From the NCBI GenBank assembly GCA_026996985.1, contig JALWJR010000022.1, positions 1 to 6,226 of the forward strand: a stretch of DNA of 6,226 nt, in the 5' to 3' direction. Shown piece after piece: positions 5,563-6,226 of the stretch; positions within the stretch are counted from its first letter, which is position 1, and each line of letters opens with the position of its first letter. The DNA is from Candidatus Kaiserbacteria bacterium (GTDB lineage Bacteria; Patescibacteriota; Minisyncoccia; Phycocordibacterales; UBA2100). The notes under the pieces are model-generated. The model saw nothing but the letters and a program-made list of their open reading frames with translations. It did no database searches and was not told where the DNA came from. Both the position numbers and the translations under genes were made by a program.

Positions 5563-6226
5563 ATGTCTGAAAAAACCGTTTTTGTAGCGTTATCCGGCGG
5601 AGTAGACAGTTCTGTGGCGGCGTACCTGCTAAAGCAGAAAGGATTTAATGTTGTCGGAGTTTATTTTAAAAACTACAACCCGCTGGGGGACAGAGAATTT
5701 TGCAAACAAGCCGGAGCGTCAGCACAGAAGGTGGCGGAGACTTTGAATATTCCGTTTAAAGTTTATGACTTACAAAAAGAATATGAGCAGAAAGTTTTTG
5801 ACTACATGCTTAAATCATACAAGCAAGGAATAACACCCAACCCGGATGCGTTTTGCAACAGAGAAATCAAATTTGGTGTTTTTGCGCAAAGGGCGTTTGC
5901 GGAAGGGGCGGATAAAATAGCGACAGGGCACTACGCCAGAGTTTTAAATATTCCTTTTTACAAAAAAGGACTGCTGCTTTCGGCTTTTGATAAAAACAAG
6001 GATCAGAGCTACTTTTTGTCTCTTACAGACCCAACAATTTTTAAAAAAGTTATTTTTCCGCTTGGAAAACTTTATAAAAGTGAAGTCAGAAAACTGGCAA
6101 AAAAGGCCGGATTGCACACGGCTGATAAAAAAGACTCTCAGGGCTTGTGTTTCGTGGGAGAGAAAGAAAGCTTGAGAAACATTTTGCAAAAATTTATAAA
6201 ACCGCACAAAGGCAAACTGCTTGATC
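5563..6226 (+). CDS. mnmA: tRNA-specific 2-thiouridylase MnmA, N-terminal part; 3' end outside the window
   Basis: ATP-dependent enzyme that places sulfur on C2 of the wobble uridine (U34) in tRNA-Lys, -Glu and -Gln. The 221 visible codons include the PP-loop SGGVDSS (11-17) that binds ATP; the first catalytic Cys in TPNPDAFCNREIKF (C98), matching the E. coli TPNP..CN site; TGHYARV; KDQSYFLS; and the second catalytic Cys in DSQGLCFVGE (C196). Both cysteines needed for persulfide transfer are present. The C-terminal beta-barrel domains fall beyond the right edge. The ATG at 5563 is chosen because MSEKTVFVALSGG gives the usual short lead into the PP-loop; the ATG at 5555 is out of frame. There is no Shine-Dalgarno. 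It lies 23 bases after mltG on the same strand, probably the same transcript. Identity is secure. Confidence 0.96.
   Translation, partial: MSEKTVFVALSGGVDSSVAAYLLKQKGFNVVGVYFKNYNPLGDREFCKQAGASAQKVAETLNIPFKVYDLQKEYEQKVFDYMLKSYKQGITPNPDAFCNREIKFGVFAQRAFAEGADKIATGHYARVLNIPFYKKGLLLSAFDKNKDQSYFLSLTDPTIFKKVIFPLGKLYKSEVRKLAKKAGLHTADKKDSQGLCFVGEKESLRNILQKFIKPHKGKLLD

Noticed and set aside
5944..6207. Antisense open frame opposite mnmA
   Set aside because: It covers the conserved MnmA catalytic region and shows no domain of its own.

Overview
The window most likely comes from a Candidate Phyla Radiation (Patescibacteria, probably Parcubacteria-like) genome. The basis is a moderately AT-rich chromosome, a eukaryote-like (type 2) isoleucyl-tRNA synthetase, a regulator joining a sigma-70 region 4 to winged helices, a two-TM membrane protein of a kind I recall from these genomes, and no clear Shine-Dalgarno sequence before any visible start. 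The placement is inference; there is no rRNA or marker set to confirm it. TGA is used as a stop and never occurs inside the genes, which fits the standard bacterial code rather than the TGA=Gly code of Gracilibacteria/SR1.

All genes lie on the + strand. (1) 2-1717: the C-terminal two thirds or so of ileS, entering from the left edge. (2) 1718-1824: a 107-base gap with promoter-like elements. (3) 1825-2919: a 364-residue DNA-binding protein with a sigma-70 region 4 followed by apparent winged-helix modules, including a HARE-HTH (RNA polymerase delta-like) domain; it has no sigma region 2. (4) 2920-3074: a gap with a consensus DnaA box, a small hairpin, a strong intrinsic terminator, and a promoter whose extended -10 lies in a perfect inverted repeat just before the next ATG. 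(5) 3075-4439: a 454-residue protein with two N-terminal membrane helices, resembling the non-ATPase half of HerA/VirB4-type proteins. (6) 4436-5539: mltG, overlapping gene 5 by ATGA. (7) 5563 to the right edge: mnmA, truncated by the window.

The terminator at 2993-3030 separates an ileS/sigma4 unit from a unit made of the membrane protein, mltG and mnmA. ileS and mnmA are translation housekeeping genes (tRNA charging and tRNA wobble thiolation), and mltG terminates glycan strands in the cell wall. The two less ordinary genes are the sigma4-winged-helix protein, a probable RNA polymerase- or promoter-associated regulator, and the membrane protein translationally coupled to mltG. I see no mobile element, CRISPR array, tRNA or rRNA, and no gene-free stretch longer than about 155 bases.
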